From: Parapedobacter koreensis
GTDB taxonomy: Bacteria > Bacteroidota > Bacteroidia > Sphingobacteriales > Sphingobacteriaceae
Length of the DNA: 64,000 nt
Direction of reading: 5' to 3'
Assembly (NCBI RefSeq): GCF_900109365.1
Contig: NZ_FNZR01000003.1
Span: forward strand, 620,001-684,000
Part shown: positions 9,543 through 20,338 of the stretch, piece by piece
Numbering within the stretch: position 1 is the stretch's first letter
Layout of the letters: every line of letters starts with the position of its first letter
Position numbers and translations under genes: made by a program
The notes under the pieces: generated by a model
The model's database searches: none
Told to the model about the DNA's origin: nothing
What the model saw: the letters and a program-made list of their open reading frames with translations, nothing else

Positions 9543-10830
9543 CTTCTTCGGCATACCCGACAAGCTCATCCCATGTGGTGCCTGGTCGTCGATTGTATAC
9601 GAGAATCTGATAGGTATTGCCGGTTTCAAAGTGATTCCCATTGGAAAAAGAGGGATCCACTTTGCCCTCGGGATTTACGTATACATATTCATAGTCATAC
9701 AAACCCTGCTTAAGTAGGATCGTGCATTGCCATTTCTGCTGCTGCGCATGGTAGACCATCTCATTGGAACCGTCGCGGACATAACCATTGAACCCACCCA
9801 CAACGTATACGGAGCCATCCGTTACGGCATCGTCTTCAAGGGTAAAAGTGACCTTCACGTAATCGGATTCGGTATCAGCATCAGCTTTGTCCTGGTTACG
9901 GATAAAAAAAGATCCATTTTCATCGAACACATTGGCATATGATGCCTCGCCATAATTTTTGTCAGGAGTGAGTTCTACACTGACGGCGCTGTCTAACTGG
10001 ATATTGGCCACCCGTTCTGACGCTAAGCGCAGGCTGCGCAAATCAATGTACCTAAATTCATTGCCGCCACCAAAATCCAAGGTCTTATTGTCATTATAGG
10101 TGAGTTCGTTATTACCGACAAAAAGGGGGCTGGTCAACCACTGTTGTACATCAGGGCGTTGGTTTTGCATCACCAAGATCTTGATATCCTGGTAGGGATT
10201 ATTGACGGTGAGTCCACCTGTGTTGACCTTCAAGTTCAACTTTTGGTTGGTGCTACGCTTGGTGACATCAACGGAGGGTGCCAATTGTGGAACGATGGCC
10301 ATTAACGGTGCCAGTACATAGAAGCGCCTGCTGATGATGAGGCGGCTTTTATCAGCATCCTCGTATACTTTCAACAGGTAGTTACCTGCTAATTTGGGCC
10401 TTATATTGCTGGTTGGGAAATCAACGCGGTAATGCGTGTAGGGCAGGATCGTATTTACCGATGGTTGGTATTCCCGGATGCGTTCCTCATTAAATCCTTC
10501 GGCATATTCCAGGGGAGAAAGTTTGCTCGGGTTCCAATGGGCATCGCAATGCTCGATGCTGAAATAGTAGTTGCGAACATCAGCCCTCAGGTCGTCAAAG
10601 GCCAGCATGAGTTGACCATCGCCATGCAGCTCGATTACGGGCAGGGCATTTTCCTGTTCTACAGGAAAAAATTGGACGCTTTTGATGGCAGCTAAGTAAT
10701 TCGTATTGTCGTATAACAATTCCTGTTGTGGGCTGCGCTCACGAGATACCCGTTTTTTCTTCGGTTTTTGTGCCATTAAACCGAGGCCAACATGGATGAG
10801 AATTAAGACTATGCCGAAATTTCTTATCAT
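9532..10830 (-). CDS. DUF5103 / type IX secretion system plug-like protein
   Basis: A 432-residue secreted or periplasmic protein specific to Bacteroidota. It has a short hydrophobic signal sequence (MIRNFGIVLILIHVGLGLMAQ) and then a DUF5103 body, with NYYFSIEHCDAHWNPSKLSPLEYAEGF as the first recognisable block and a C-terminal beta-rich region containing VYVVGGFNGY. DUF5103 members were identified as the Plug that closes the SprA translocon of the type IX secretion system; that role is from family knowledge and is not shown here. It is downstream of the ABC-F gene on the same strand (6-base gap). Confidence 0.8.
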   Translation of the reverse strand: MIRNFGIVLILIHVGLGLMAQKPKKKRVSRERSPQQELLYDNTNYLAAIKSVQFFPVEQENALPVIELHGDGQLMLAFDDLRADVRNYYFSIEHCDAHWNPSKLSPLEYAEGFNEERIREYQPSVNTILPYTHYRVDFPTSNIRPKLAGNYLLKVYEDADKSRLIISRRFYVLAPLMAIVPQLAPSVDVTKRSTNQKLNLKVNTGGLTVNNPYQDIKILVMQNQRPDVQQWLTSPLFVGNNELTYNDNKTLDFGGGNEFRYIDLRSLRLASERVANIQLDSAVSVELTPDKNYGEASYANVFDENGSFFIRNQDKADADTESDYVKVTFTLEDDAVTDGSVYVVGGFNGYVRDGSNEMVYHAQQQKWQCTILLKQGLYDYEYVYVNPEGKVDPSFSNGNHFETGNTYQILVYNRRPGTTWDELVGYAEEVSN

Positions 10831-10836
10831 AAATAG

Positions 10837-12753
10837 CTATCCCTCCAACATCATGATTTCCTCAGCCAGTTTTTCCCACTGGCCTTGTAGCAAAACCAAC
10901 TCTTTCTTCAAACTGTCGTAGTGTAGGGACGTTTCACTTAATTTTGCTTGGTTTGTATAGATACTTTCGTCAGCTATCAAAGCTTCAGCGGCCTTGGAAG
11001 CTTTTTCGAGTTCGTTAATGCGCTGTTCGATGCCTTCCAGTTCCTTATTCAGCTTTTTAGCTTGTCGATCCTTGTCTTCATTTTTTGGCGCAGGCGCAGG
11101 CTTAGGCGTTGTTTTGGCTGGCTTTGCACCACCTTTTTCTACGCTGGCTTTCGGAATCCGTTTAGCCTGCCATTCCTCATATTCCTGATATGTGCCGGGA
11201 TACTCCTTGATTTTTCGGTCTTCGATGTACCAGATCTTATTAGCAACATTATCCAGTAAATAGCGGTCGTGGGACACCACGATAAACGTGCCTTCAAACT
11301 GCGTGAGTGCTTGGATGAGGATATTGACCGATTGGATGTCTAAGTGATTGGTCGGTTCGTCCAGCACAAGGAAATTGGCATCGGCCGTGAGCGCTTTAGC
11401 CAACGCCACCCTGGATTTTTCGCCACCCGAAAGCACCCGTATTTTTTTGAATGCATCGTCACCTGTAAACAGGAAACACCCAAGGATGGAGCGAAGTTCC
11501 GTCTCTGTATGCTTGGGAGCAAATGCCTGCAGCTCTTGCAGGATCTCATGGTCAAGGTGCAGAGCCTCCAGTTGGTGCTGTGCAAAAAACGTCTGCGTGA
11601 CATTGTGCCCAGTTTCACATGTTCCGGAAAAATTGTTGTCAGCGTTGGCTACGATGCGCAGCAACGTTGATTTGCCCTTTCCATTGGCTCCGATAAGTGC
11701 AATTTTATCGCCTTTTTCAATGATAGCATCCGCGTGTTCGAGGATAGGCACTCCGGGGTATGACTTGCTTACATCTTCCAGTCGTACGACATGCCTGCCA
11801 GATTGCCTGCTAAACTTAAATCGGAAATTGACAGAAGGGTTGTAGTCTTCCACATCTTCCACTTTTTCCATGCGTTCGAGTGCCTTGATACGTGATTGCA
11901 CCATTTTTGCCTTGCTGGCCTTGGCACGAAACCGCTCGATGAGCCGTTCTTCTTGTTTGATTTTGGCTTGTTGATTTTTATATTGATTACCCTGTATCTC
12001 TTCGCGCAATGCCTTTTCTTCCAGATAGAAACTGTAATTTCCGGCATATTGGATCAACTTTCCCCGTTTGGACTCCACGATGGAGTCTACCACTCGGTCA
12101 AGAAAATACCGATCGTGTGAGACAATAACAATTGCCCCTTCGAATGCTTGCAAATAGCTTTCGAGCCACTTGATAGAAGGAAGATCCAGGTGGTTCGTCG
12201 GCTCGTCGAGCAGCAAGATATCGGGTGTCTGGAGCAGTATCCTCGCCAGCATCACCCGCATGCGCCAGCCACCAGAAAATTCAGCGAGCTGCCTTTGTTG
12301 GTCACTTTCGCTGAAGCCTAGGCCAGCAAGGATCTCATGTGCGCGGTATTCAATGTTATACCCATCCAAGGCTTCGAACTCCATTTGCTTATCACTTAAT
12401 TTCTGAATGAGGTCGTCCGAATAGTCCGTCTCTAATCTTTTGAGCAACCGCTCGATTTCCGTATGCAGCTGGTTTTGGCGTTCAAAAGCTTCCATGGCCA
12501 CATGCAAGATGCTCTTATCGGATTGATAGGAGAGCAAATCTTGATTGAGGTAACCGATTTTGATGTCTTTAGCCATGGAGATAGTTCCCGAAGTGGGGGC
12601 ATAATCACCAACAATGAGCTTCAGTAAAGTGGTTTTTCCCGTTCCGTTGGCTCCGATGAGCCCGGTTTTATCCCCGGGCTTGATGTGCCAGTTGGCCTCG
12701 TCATATAACGCACGCGCGCCTATTTCAAATGTAAGGTTATTTATCGCAATCAT
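10837..12753 (-). CDS. ABC-F family ATPase, Uup-like
   Basis: A 638-residue soluble protein with two ABC ATPase domains and no membrane segments. Walker A motifs GANGTGKTT and GANGKGKST, signatures FSGGWRMRV and [15 protein letters not shown], and two DEPTNHLD Walker B blocks are visible. An arm/linker lies between the domains, and a charged coiled-coil C-terminal domain (about residues 530-638) points to the Uup subgroup. ABC-F proteins act on ribosomes; Uup affects branched DNA/ribosome processes. The ATG at 12753 is chosen because the ATPase begins [20 protein letters not shown]; an upstream extension would cross the pyrD start. Confidence 0.92.
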   Translation of the reverse strand: MIAINNLTFEIGARALYDEANWHIKPGDKTGLIGANGTGKTTLLKLIVGDYAPTSGTISMAKDIKIGYLNQDLLSYQSDKSILHVAMEAFERQNQLHTEIERLLKRLETDYSDDLIQKLSDKQMEFEALDGYNIEYRAHEILAGLGFSESDQQRQLAEFSGGWRMRVMLARILLQTPDILLLDEPTNHLDLPSIKWLESYLQAFEGAIVIVSHDRYFLDRVVDSIVESKRGKLIQYAGNYSFYLEEKALREEIQGNQYKNQQAKIKQEERLIERFRAKASKAKMVQSRIKALERMEKVEDVEDYNPSVNFRFKFSRQSGRHVVRLEDVSKSYPGVPILEHADAIIEKGDKIALIGANGKGKSTLLRIVANADNNFSGTCETGHNVTQTFFAQHQLEALHLDHEILQELQAFAPKHTETELRSILGCFLFTGDDAFKKIRVLSGGEKSRVALAKALTADANFLVLDEPTNHLDIQSVNILIQALTQFEGTFIVVSHDRYLLDNVANKIWYIEDRKIKEYPGTYQEYEEWQAKRIPKASVEKGGAKPAKTTPKPAPAPKNEDKDRQAKKLNKELEGIEQRINELEKASKAAEALIADESIYTNQAKLSETSLHYDSLKKELVLLQGQWEKLAEEIMMLEG

Positions 12754-12761
12754 TTCGTGTG

Positions 12762-12769
12762 CAAAGGTA
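12762..12769 (-). promoter_or_regulatory. -7 element (TACCTTTG) of the ABC-F gene
   Basis: On the minus strand TACCTTTG lies 8 bases before the ATG at 12753, implying a very short or absent leader. Confidence 0.6.
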
Positions 12770-12813
12770 CGAAAAAGTGGGAAGTTGGAAGACCGACGTT
12801 GGGAGCCCGATGT

Positions 12814-12841
12814 CTCAAATCTCAAATCCCAAATCTCAAAT
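12814..12841 (+). repeat. Heptamer tandem repeat (CTCAAAT x4)
   Basis: Four 7-base units, CTCAAAT, CTCAAAT, CCCAAAT and CTCAAAT, run without gaps between the two divergent promoters of the ABC-F and pyrD genes. It is noncoding. A fifth partial unit (CTAAA) follows. Confidence 0.85.
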
Positions 12842-12849
12842 CTAAAGCC

Positions 12850-12857
12850 TACCTTTG
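12850..12857 (+). promoter_or_regulatory. -7 element (TACCTTTG) of pyrD
   Basis: TACCTTTG is separated from the pyrD ATG by only 5 bases, so transcription should begin at or next to the start codon. Confidence 0.65.
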
Positions 12858-12862
12858 CAACC

Positions 12863-13891
12863 ATGTATAAACTCGTAAAACCATTCCTTTTTTCACTTGA
12901 CCCTGAATCTGCGCACCGGCTTGTTTCCGGTGGTCTAAGGTCAGTTAGCAAGCTATGGGGCAGCAAACGATTGCTGAAATCGATTTACGGTTATCACCAT
13001 CCCGCGCTTGAGCGCGAGGTGTTTGGCCTGAAATTCAAAAATCCTGTAGGACTTGCGGCGGGCTTTGACAAAAACGCCGAATATGTGGAAGAAATGGCCG
13101 CTTTGGGGTTTGGATTTATTGAAATCGGTACAGTGACACCCCGCCCGCAGCCTGGAAACGATAAACCCCGCTTGTTCCGGTTGGTTGAAGACCAGGCGTT
13201 GATCAATCGCATGGGCTTCAACAACCAAGGCGTAGATGTGGCAGCTACTCGGTTGAGGCATCTGAAAAACCGCCAGCATATTATTATCGGGGGGAATATC
13301 GGAAAAAATAAAACAACACCGAATGAAGAAGCGGTAAGTGATTACATCAAGTGCTTTGACGCATTATTCGATGTGGTAGACTATTTTGTGGTCAATGTGA
13401 GCTCTCCGAATACACCGGGCCTCCGCGCATTGCAAGATAAGGAGCCCTTGACCCACATTTTGAATACATTGCAACAACGTAACCTTAAAGGAGGTGTTGC
13501 TAAGCCGTTGTTGCTTAAAATAGCGCCAGATCTCACAGACCTGCAATTGGATGACATCATAACCATTGTACAGGATACAGGCATTGCTGGCGTCATCGCG
13601 ACCAATACCACTATTGACCGCCATGGGCTGAGGGACGAACAGCGCTGGCGGGCTGAGATGGGGGGGCTGAGCGGTCTACCATTAGCCAGGCGCGCTACAG
13701 AAGTCATCCGGTATTTGGCCACAAAATCCAACCACGCATTTCCAATAGTCGGCGTAGGCGGAATACATTCGCCGCAAGATGCCCTTGAAAAATTGGAAGC
13801 CGGGGCCTCGTTGGTGCAATTATACACGGGGTTTATTTACGAAGGGCCGGGTTTGATAAAGCGTATATGCAAAAAAATAGCCCATGGATAA
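12863..13891 (+). CDS. pyrD: Dihydroorotate dehydrogenase (quinone), class 2
   Basis: A 342-residue membrane-associated FMN enzyme oxidising dihydroorotate to orotate with quinone, step four of pyrimidine synthesis. The N-terminal helical extension ([20 protein letters not shown]) marks class 2. The FMN/substrate region contains [14 protein letters not shown] and [14 protein letters not shown], and the active-site loop [11 protein letters not shown] holds the catalytic serine near residue 180. I take ATG 12863: the open frame extends far upstream through the heptamer repeat and into the ABC-F gene, which is a shadow. A terminator hairpin overlaps its stop codon. Confidence 0.96.
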   Translation: MYKLVKPFLFSLDPESAHRLVSGGLRSVSKLWGSKRLLKSIYGYHHPALEREVFGLKFKNPVGLAAGFDKNAEYVEEMAALGFGFIEIGTVTPRPQPGNDKPRLFRLVEDQALINRMGFNNQGVDVAATRLRHLKNRQHIIIGGNIGKNKTTPNEEAVSDYIKCFDALFDVVDYFVVNVSSPNTPGLRALQDKEPLTHILNTLQQRNLKGGVAKPLLLKIAPDLTDLQLDDIITIVQDTGIAGVIATNTTIDRHGLRDEQRWRAEMGGLSGLPLARRATEVIRYLATKSNHAFPIVGVGGIHSPQDALEKLEAGASLVQLYTGFIYEGPGLIKRICKKIAHG

Positions 13892-13903
13892 GTGTCCATG
13901 GGC
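13880..13903. terminator. Bidirectional terminator between pyrD and the TPR gene
   Basis: Perfect 9-base arms (GCCCATGGA at 13880-13888 and TCCATGGGC at 13895-13903) with a 6-base loop that contains the pyrD stop codon. On the minus strand the stem is followed by TATTTTTTT, a good intrinsic terminator for the TPR operon. Confidence 0.8.
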
Positions 13904-13931
13904 TTGTAAATAAAAACTTAAATCCGATAGC

Positions 13932-15104
13932 CTATTGTAGCGCGTCGATACGAGCCTGTAATTCATCAATCTTGGCCTGATCTTCTTTAATCTCGTAGTA
14001 TTTCTTCAGGTTGGTCAGTGCCAGGTAAGACTTGCCATCCACTTCAACTGCCTTTTGTAAAAAAGGCAATGCAGAATCAAAGATCTCATAAGCATTTTTA
14101 ATCTCGGTGTCGTATTCCGATTGGGCAAGATTTGCATTGTTTGTTTTATTGAAATGGTCGATACCCTTGTTCAGGATCAACCCGCCAAGATTGATGTTTG
14201 CATCCAGGTAGCTTGGATCAATTTCCAATGCTTTCCGATAGGCAGCTTCTGCTTTTTCCAAATCACCGGTTTCGCTGTATGCTATTCCCAGGTAATAGTG
14301 CAGGTTCTTGTTGCCCGGTTCTTTAGCCACTTGCTCGTTAATGGTGTTGATGATCTTTTCCTGGTTGCCGGCCATGAGGTTCAATTCGATGTTTTGCGTA
14401 GCCAGCTCACTATCCCCAGGGTATTTGCTGGATCCAATTTCAGCATATTTGATCGCATTGGTGGTATCGCCTTGCATCAGGTACAGTCTGGAAACGTCCA
14501 ATATGATTTGCCGGTTATTTGAAAAACTGTCAATAGGCACCAGTTCGACATATTTAGCCAATGCTTTGTCGTAATTTTGGGAGTTTACAGCAGCCAGTCC
14601 CGAATAATACAATAAAGTGGTATCACCAGGAAGGTAGTTCAGCCCTTTATCAAAGGCTGTGTATGCAGTCTCGAAATCTTGGCTATCCCACGCTTTTACG
14701 CCTTTATTCAGTTCATGCTGCGCTAGAATAGAATTAAGGATGCTCAAATTTTGCTCATTTTGCTTTTCCGAATCTAAGCCAACAGCTTTTTCTCGTGCTT
14801 CCACAGCTTTTTGGATGTAACCTTCCGATGCCTCGGTCGAATCCAACAAAGCCAAATCAGCATTTACCAACGCGTAATATGTCCACGTTTCAGCGAGCTC
14901 TTTTGTTTTTTCATTTTCTAAGGCTTTTTCCAATGCCTCGTTGGCGGCGTTCAAGTCACTTACGCCCAATGTGGCATTTCCAATAGATTTTACTTCATTG
15001 AACTTATCATAGCTGGCTTTCGCCTTTCTCAGGTTACTGGTTTGCGAAAAAGCCACTGATGTGGAAAAAACCAGTGCACCTAACAAAATGGATTTCACTT
15101 TCAT
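13932..15104 (-). CDS. Exported tetratricopeptide-repeat protein
   Basis: A 390-residue protein with a signal peptide (MKVKSILLGALVFSTSVAFSQ) followed by TPR units across most of the length; the clearest is NLHYYLGIAYSETGDLEKAEAAYRKALEIDP near residue 270. It is probably periplasmic and forms a helical scaffold for protein contacts; no enzyme domain is visible. It starts 4 bases after the stop of another TPR gene, which itself overlaps gyrA. The three genes are thus almost certainly one operon, the function of which is not known to me. Confidence 0.85.
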   Translation of the reverse strand: MKVKSILLGALVFSTSVAFSQTSNLRKAKASYDKFNEVKSIGNATLGVSDLNAANEALEKALENEKTKELAETWTYYALVNADLALLDSTEASEGYIQKAVEAREKAVGLDSEKQNEQNLSILNSILAQHELNKGVKAWDSQDFETAYTAFDKGLNYLPGDTTLLYYSGLAAVNSQNYDKALAKYVELVPIDSFSNNRQIILDVSRLYLMQGDTTNAIKYAEIGSSKYPGDSELATQNIELNLMAGNQEKIINTINEQVAKEPGNKNLHYYLGIAYSETGDLEKAEAAYRKALEIDPSYLDANINLGGLILNKGIDHFNKTNNANLAQSEYDTEIKNAYEIFDSALPFLQKAVEVDGKSYLALTNLKKYYEIKEDQAKIDELQARIDALQ

Positions 15105-15108
15105 GATC

Positions 15109-16218
15109 TTAGTTTATTGTGAGTTGATTTAATATATTGTTTACTCGTTCCAATTGAATGATATCCCCCGACTGGTCGTATAGTACCGCAAGGGATTTTA
15201 GCGTATTTACTTCAGAAGGCTTGATTTGGTTTGCCCTCAACAGGTATTCCTGTGCTTTGCTTTGTTTTTCTTCGTCGGCAGGGTTGGCAACGTACTCTTT
15301 TAAATATAACAGCCCCAGCTCAAGATTGCCGTCAAAATTATTGTTGTCCAGGCTTATGACCTTCTCATAATGTTTTTTGGCGTTGGCATAGTTGCCTTCC
15401 ATCTCATTCGCGTAGCCTGCGATATAGTTTAAATTTACATTCTCTGGTTCGTGTGCAATAGCTTCGTCTACAATGGGTACGATAGCCGAATAGGCTTCAT
15501 TGGCCACATACGTATTGATAAGCGCAAATAATATTTCCTTGTCTTCAGGAAATTGCTCCCTACCAGTGAGTAAAGTGTTCAACACATCTTTGTTGCTTCC
15601 TTTCTTTTTGTAAAGGGCGGTCAACTCAAGGATGTAGGCGGGGGAGGAGGTCTCCCGTTGGCTGATAAATGTTTGATAGCGCTGGATGGCGTCATCCACT
15701 CCGCCGATTTTGGTGCCCAATACGGCAAGGTTGTGTTTCACGTCAATAGCAGAACCGCTGATCGAATCTACTTTGCGGTATTGGAGGAAAGCTTCTTCGT
15801 AATTAGCAGCGGTCACCGCCCGATTAGCTTTGATCAAGTATGCATTGGCCACTGAACGCCTAATGTAGTTGATTTCAGGGCCATGATCATATCCTTGCTG
15901 CTTATTGTTTGTCAATCGCCTGAGTGCGGCGGCCGCCACATCGATGGGATCGGCCGTGTATTTTTGGGTGCGATTGGAATCAACTACCGCCAATGTGCTA
16001 TACACCAAGCCCCGCAGCAAAATATTACGGAAGCTTACCGAATCACGTTTTGTCTTAAAGGCATCATCCGCAAATTTTCGGGCTGCCTCCAAGTATTTGA
16101 AATCTTTGGATTTGGTATATAATGCAAAATTGTTGTTACCCTCTTTTAAGTTGGATTGTGCAACTGCCGGTAGGGTGATCACTGCAGACAAGGCAGCGAC
16201 AAAAACTGCTTTAGTCAT
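15109..16218 (-). CDS. Exported tetratricopeptide-repeat protein downstream of gyrA
   Basis: A 369-residue protein. The start is placed at ATG 16218 ([21 protein letters not shown]), a typical signal peptide; this overlaps the gyrA stop by 8 bases. The frame is open further into gyrA but the added residues are basic and unlike a signal. TPR-like helices run through the chain, for example [30 protein letters not shown] in the C-terminal half. No catalytic domain is seen. With the next gene it makes a pair of exported TPR proteins tied to gyrase expression. Confidence 0.85.
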   Translation of the reverse strand: MTKAVFVAALSAVITLPAVAQSNLKEGNNNFALYTKSKDFKYLEAARKFADDAFKTKRDSVSFRNILLRGLVYSTLAVVDSNRTQKYTADPIDVAAAALRRLTNNKQQGYDHGPEINYIRRSVANAYLIKANRAVTAANYEEAFLQYRKVDSISGSAIDVKHNLAVLGTKIGGVDDAIQRYQTFISQRETSSPAYILELTALYKKKGSNKDVLNTLLTGREQFPEDKEILFALINTYVANEAYSAIVPIVDEAIAHEPENVNLNYIAGYANEMEGNYANAKKHYEKVISLDNNNFDGNLELGLLYLKEYVANPADEEKQSKAQEYLLRANQIKPSEVNTLKSLAVLYDQSGDIIQLERVNNILNQLTIN

Positions 16219-18772
16219 CCAATTCCGTTTGCGGCGACTCGTTGTTGTTTTCATCGGTATTTTCACTGCTTGCTTGATTTTCTCCATTAATTTCTTCGTC
16301 CTCATGTTCCACCTTGGCCACAGAGGCGATTTCATCATCGCCTTTAAGGCTAATCAGGCGTACTCCCTGCGTAGCTCTTCCCATCACCCGCAATTCGCTG
16401 ACAGCTATGCGGATAACAATGCCCGACTTATTGATAATCATCAGGTCATCATTATCTGTCACATCTTTGATGGCCACCAATTTACCAGTTTTTTCAGTTA
16501 CATTGATGGTTTTGACGCCTTTGCCACCGCGATTGGTCACCCGGTAGTCCTCGATATCCGTCCGTTTTCCATAACCTTTTTCGGATACGACCAACACGGT
16601 AGTTTCGAAATTATTCACACTAATCATGCCAACTACTTCGTCGTTTGACCCCGCCAACGTCACGCCGCGTACGCCGGTAGCCGTACGTCCCATAGGGCGT
16701 ACCGTGGATTCATTGAAGCGGATAGCCCTGCCAGACCGCAGGGCCATAACGATTTCGCTATTGCCGTCAGTAAGGCAGGCTTCCAACAGTTGGTCCCCAT
16801 CGGCGATATTGATGGCGTTGATGCCATTGGCACGTGGTCGCGAATAAGCCTCCAGGGATGTTTTCTTGATGGTGCCGCGTTTCGTACACATGATGATGAA
16901 ATTGTTCTCAAGGTATTCCTGATCCTTGAGGTTTTTCACCTTGATATAGGCCTTGATCTTTTCTTCCTTGGGGATATTGATGATATTTTGGATAGCACGG
17001 CCTCGCGAGGTGCGGCTACCTTCGGGAATTTCAAACGCCCGCAACCAAAAACAACGTCCCGTTTCCGTGAAAAACAGCATGTAATTGTGTGCCGAAGCTG
17101 TAATGATGTGCTCCGTGAAGTCCTCTTCACGGGTGTTGGTACCCAAAGAGCCCTTGCCACCACGGCTTTGCCTGCGGTATTCGCTCAATGGTGTACGTTT
17201 AACGTAGCTTTCATGTGAGATGGTAATAACGACGTCTTCATCTTCGATGAAATCTTCCATCCGCATATCCTCGGCTGAGTGCACAATGATCGAGCGGCGT
17301 TCATCACCGTATTTATCTTTTACTTCCAGCAATTCATCCTTGATGATGCTCATCCGGAGTCCCTCGTCTTCCAAGATGGATTTCAAGTATTCGATGGTTT
17401 TCATCAATTCGGCGTACTCCTCTTTGATTTTGTCGCGTTCTAGTCCAGTAAGACGACGCAGCGTCATATCCAGTATAGCACGCGCCTGGATATCGGAAAG
17501 GCCGAATTTTTCCATCAAGCCTACCCGTGCATCATCCGGAGTCTCCGACGAACGGATAAGCTGGATGACTTCATCAAGGTGGTCGAGCGCAATGAGCAAC
17601 CCTTCCAAAATATGCGCCCTTTTTTCGGCCTCTGCAAGTTCGAACTTTGTACGACGTACCACCACTTCATGGCGATGCTCTACAAAATGGACGATCATGT
17701 CCTTCAGGTTGAGCAGCATAGGCCGCCCATGCACTAAAGCAATGTTATTGACACTGAATGAGGTCTGTAGCGCCGTATATTTATATAGATTGTTTAATAC
17801 GATGGATGCATTTGCATCGCGTTTGATGTCGTATACGACACGCAGGCCATGCCTATCAGACTCGTCGCGGATTTCGGAAATTCCCTCCAGCTTTTTTTCG
17901 TTGACCAAATCGGCTGTGCGCTTGATCATGTCCGATTTGTTTACTTGGTAAGGGATCTCCGTTACGATGATCTGTTCACGGCCACTTTTTGTACTTTCAA
18001 TTTCCGCTTTGGCCCGCATTACAATGCGACCCCGGCCGGTATGGAAAGCTTCTTGCACACCTACATGGCCGTAAATAATGGCACCTGTTGGGAAATCAGG
18101 CCCCTTGATATGCTGCATCAGTTCGGATATCTCGATATCCCGATTGTCAATGAAGGCGATAATGCCATCGACGACCTCGGAGAGGTTGTGGGGAGCCATG
18201 TTAGTAGCCATACCCACGGCGATACCCGATGCGCCATTAACCAATAAATTGGGGATACGGGTGGGAAGCACTGTAGGCTCTTCAAGCGAATCATCAAAAT
18301 TGAGCTGGTAATCAATGGTATCTTTATTGATGTCGGAGAGCAATTCCTCAGCTATTTTCTTCAGCCGTGCTTCTGTATAACGCATGGCCGCTGGCGGATC
18401 ACCGTCAACTGATCCATAATTTCCTTGTCCGTCAATCAGCGGGTACCGCAAACTCCAGTCCTGCGCCATACGAACCATGGTGTCATATACCGACGAATCG
18501 CCATGAGGGTGGTATTTACCCAACACATCACCTACGATACGTGCTGATTTTTTATAAGGTTTGCCGCTGGTTACGCCCAAGTCGAGCATGCCGTACAGTA
18601 CGCGGCGGTGTACAGGCTTTAATCCATCCCGCACATCGGGTAGTGCGCGGGAAACGATGACGGACATTGAATAGTCAATGTAAGCCGACTTCATTTGATC
18701 TTCAATATTGATGGGGATGATCCGGTCATCTGCCGGAAGGAGGTTGTTGTCGTTTTCTGTTTCTTCAGCCAT
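16211..18772 (-). CDS. gyrA: DNA gyrase subunit A
   Basis: An 853-residue topoisomerase subunit that cuts and rejoins DNA to introduce negative supercoils with GyrB. The breakage-reunion domain starts [31 protein letters not shown], has catalytic Tyr132 in AMRYTEARL, and a quinolone region reading [17 protein letters not shown]. The Ser and Asp positions usually altered in resistance keep their usual residues. The C-terminal beta-pinwheel includes the GyrA-box QRRGGKG variant SRGGKGSLG. An acidic, Asn/Glu-rich tail ends the protein. It leads an operon with two exported TPR proteins. Confidence 0.97.
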   Translation of the reverse strand: MAEETENDNNLLPADDRIIPINIEDQMKSAYIDYSMSVIVSRALPDVRDGLKPVHRRVLYGMLDLGVTSGKPYKKSARIVGDVLGKYHPHGDSSVYDTMVRMAQDWSLRYPLIDGQGNYGSVDGDPPAAMRYTEARLKKIAEELLSDINKDTIDYQLNFDDSLEEPTVLPTRIPNLLVNGASGIAVGMATNMAPHNLSEVVDGIIAFIDNRDIEISELMQHIKGPDFPTGAIIYGHVGVQEAFHTGRGRIVMRAKAEIESTKSGREQIIVTEIPYQVNKSDMIKRTADLVNEKKLEGISEIRDESDRHGLRVVYDIKRDANASIVLNNLYKYTALQTSFSVNNIALVHGRPMLLNLKDMIVHFVEHRHEVVVRRTKFELAEAEKRAHILEGLLIALDHLDEVIQLIRSSETPDDARVGLMEKFGLSDIQARAILDMTLRRLTGLERDKIKEEYAELMKTIEYLKSILEDEGLRMSIIKDELLEVKDKYGDERRSIIVHSAEDMRMEDFIEDEDVVITISHESYVKRTPLSEYRRQSRGGKGSLGTNTREEDFTEHIITASAHNYMLFFTETGRCFWLRAFEIPEGSRTSRGRAIQNIINIPKEEKIKAYIKVKNLKDQEYLENNFIIMCTKRGTIKKTSLEAYSRPRANGINAINIADGDQLLEACLTDGNSEIVMALRSGRAIRFNESTVRPMGRTATGVRGVTLAGSNDEVVGMISVNNFETTVLVVSEKGYGKRTDIEDYRVTNRGGKGVKTINVTEKTGKLVAIKDVTDNDDLMIINKSGIVIRIAVSELRVMGRATQGVRLISLKGDDEIASVAKVEHEDEEINGENQASSENTDENNNESPQTELDD

Positions 18773-18811
18773 TATTCGTTTTCAATCTTGAATCACTAAG
18801 CACAACAAAAT

Positions 18812-18829
18812 ATAAGCTGGTTAGCTTAT
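18812..18829. promoter_or_regulatory. Short perfect inverted repeat upstream of gyrA
   Basis: ATAAGCT-GGTT-AGCTTAT, 7-base arms with a 4-base centre, lies 40 bases before the gyrA ATG. Its position suits an operator or a 5' leader hairpin; no function is demonstrated. Confidence 0.4.
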
Positions 18830-18933
18830 TGCGCATGCGAAATTAAGAATTTTTTGGTGAAACTATAATTGTTTTTTGTGGTGTACAGCAGGTCGGGTCG
18901 GTAACCTACCGAGCAGTAAAAGGACGTGGATTT

Positions 18934-18962
18934 TTGAAATCTATGAAAGATCTGTAACTTTG
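18934..18962 (+). promoter_or_regulatory. Bacteroidota promoter of the mechanosensitive channel gene
   Basis: TTG at 18934-18936 and TAACTTTG at 18955-18962 are separated by 18 bases, fitting the TTG/TTTG-N19-TAnnTTTG pattern. The start codon is 50 bases downstream. Confidence 0.6.
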
Positions 18963-19012
18963 CCCCATATTATTCTTCTTTATTTGCAATTCCGCAGATT
19001 TATTGCCTTGTC

Positions 19013-20338
19013 ATGCTGATTATGGAAATGGATACAGTAGCCAATTCGTCAAATTTTATTTATCAATGGAGCTATAATAAGCTCATTGCATGGGGGATTC
19101 CCGAAACAGAAGCCAACCTTATTAATCTATTTGTATTATTAGGGTTATTGCTTGTTTTTTTGCTTATTGTTGATTTCGTTGTTCGCAAGGTATTAGTAAA
19201 TGCCCTAACCGCGGCAGCACGTAAATCCCCCATAAAATTTGATGACTATCTGGTACGCAATAAGGCGTTAGTACACTTTGCGCGGCTCATACCCCTCATT
19301 GTCTCCATCAACTTCATCCCAGTGGTTTTTTTCGGCTTTCCTGCTTGGATTGAACCCGTAAGGAAGTTTATTGATGTCTTGCTTGTGTTTGGCTGGGTGA
19401 TGCTTTTGCGTGCATTGTTCCGTTCGGTACGCGACCACCTCCGGACAAAAAAGGGTTTTCAGGACAAGCCATTGGATAGTTATCTGCAAGTTGTCAACAT
19501 TTTTATGTTTTTCATTGCCGGTGTAATCGTCTTTTCTATGATCACAGGTAAGTCTCCTTGGGCCTTTCTCGGTGCCTTGGGTGCAGCCTCGGCGATTCTA
19601 ATGTTGGTTTTCAAAGATACGATTCTTGGCTTCGTGGCCAGTATACAAGTATCTACCAATGACATGGTGCGCGTGGGCGATTGGATTGAAATGCCTAAAT
19701 ACGGCGCTGATGGCGACGTCATCGAAATCAACCTGAATACGGTAAAGATACAGAATTGGGATAAAACCATCACCACCGTACCAACTTATTACCTAATCAC
19801 TGATTCATTCAAAAACTGGCGGGGAATGCAAAATGCAGGAGGAAGACGTATCAAACGGGCTATTCATGTCAAGATGTCGTCTGTCCGGTACTTGACCACA
19901 GAAGAAATTGAACGGTTGAAGAAAATCCAACTATTAAAATCCTATATTGAGGATCGACAAGCTGAAATCAATCAATACAACGAACAAACCCATGCCGATC
20001 GTTCAATGCCAGTAAACGGGCGGAATATGACCAACGTAGGATTATTTCGGCAATACATCAATCGCTATGCGCAAAATCATCCACAGATACGTCAAGACAT
20101 GACCTTATTAGTACGTCAATTACAGCCTACAGCGCATGGTTTACCCATTGAATTGTATATGTTTACGGCAGATACCCGTTGGGCGATTTATGAAGGCATT
20201 ATGTCCGACATCTTTGACCACCTATTGGCAGCTATTAAGTATTTTGAACTGGAAATATTTGAAGCGCCGGCATCGGATGATATCCGAAGTTTGCGGCTAT
20301 CCGCATTGGCCCCGGATAAAAACCGTCATCCTGCTTAG
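19013..20338 (+). CDS. MscS-family mechanosensitive channel, YbdG-like
   Basis: A 441-residue inner-membrane protein. Hydrophobic helices occur at about residues 38-60, 88-110, 118-138 and 160-185. The pore/beta-domain signature is seen in GALGAASAILMLVFKDTILGFVASIQVSTNDMVRVGDWIEMP, followed by VIEINLNTVKIQNWDKTITTVPTYYLI. The loop insertion and C-terminus resemble E. coli YbdG, which responds to osmotic down-shock. It may start at ATG 19013 or the internal ATG two or four codons later. It is transcribed alone and overlaps the convergent gene by 4 bases. Confidence 0.9.
   Translation: MLIMEMDTVANSSNFIYQWSYNKLIAWGIPETEANLINLFVLLGLLLVFLLIVDFVVRKVLVNALTAAARKSPIKFDDYLVRNKALVHFARLIPLIVSINFIPVVFFGFPAWIEPVRKFIDVLLVFGWVMLLRALFRSVRDHLRTKKGFQDKPLDSYLQVVNIFMFFIAGVIVFSMITGKSPWAFLGALGAASAILMLVFKDTILGFVASIQVSTNDMVRVGDWIEMPKYGADGDVIEINLNTVKIQNWDKTITTVPTYYLITDSFKNWRGMQNAGGRRIKRAIHVKMSSVRYLTTEEIERLKKIQLLKSYIEDRQAEINQYNEQTHADRSMPVNGRNMTNVGLFRQYINRYAQNHPQIRQDMTLLVRQLQPTAHGLPIELYMFTADTRWAIYEGIMSDIFDHLLAAIKYFELEIFEAPASDDIRSLRLSALAPDKNRHPA

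Noticed and set aside
12614-12862. Upstream extension of the pyrD frame
   Set aside because: It lies antisense to the ABC-F gene; the class 2 DHODH N-terminus begins at 12863.
12754-12966. Upstream extension of the ABC-F frame by 71 codons
   Set aside because: It would cross the heptamer repeat, both promoters and the first codons of pyrD, and its residues do not resemble the family start.
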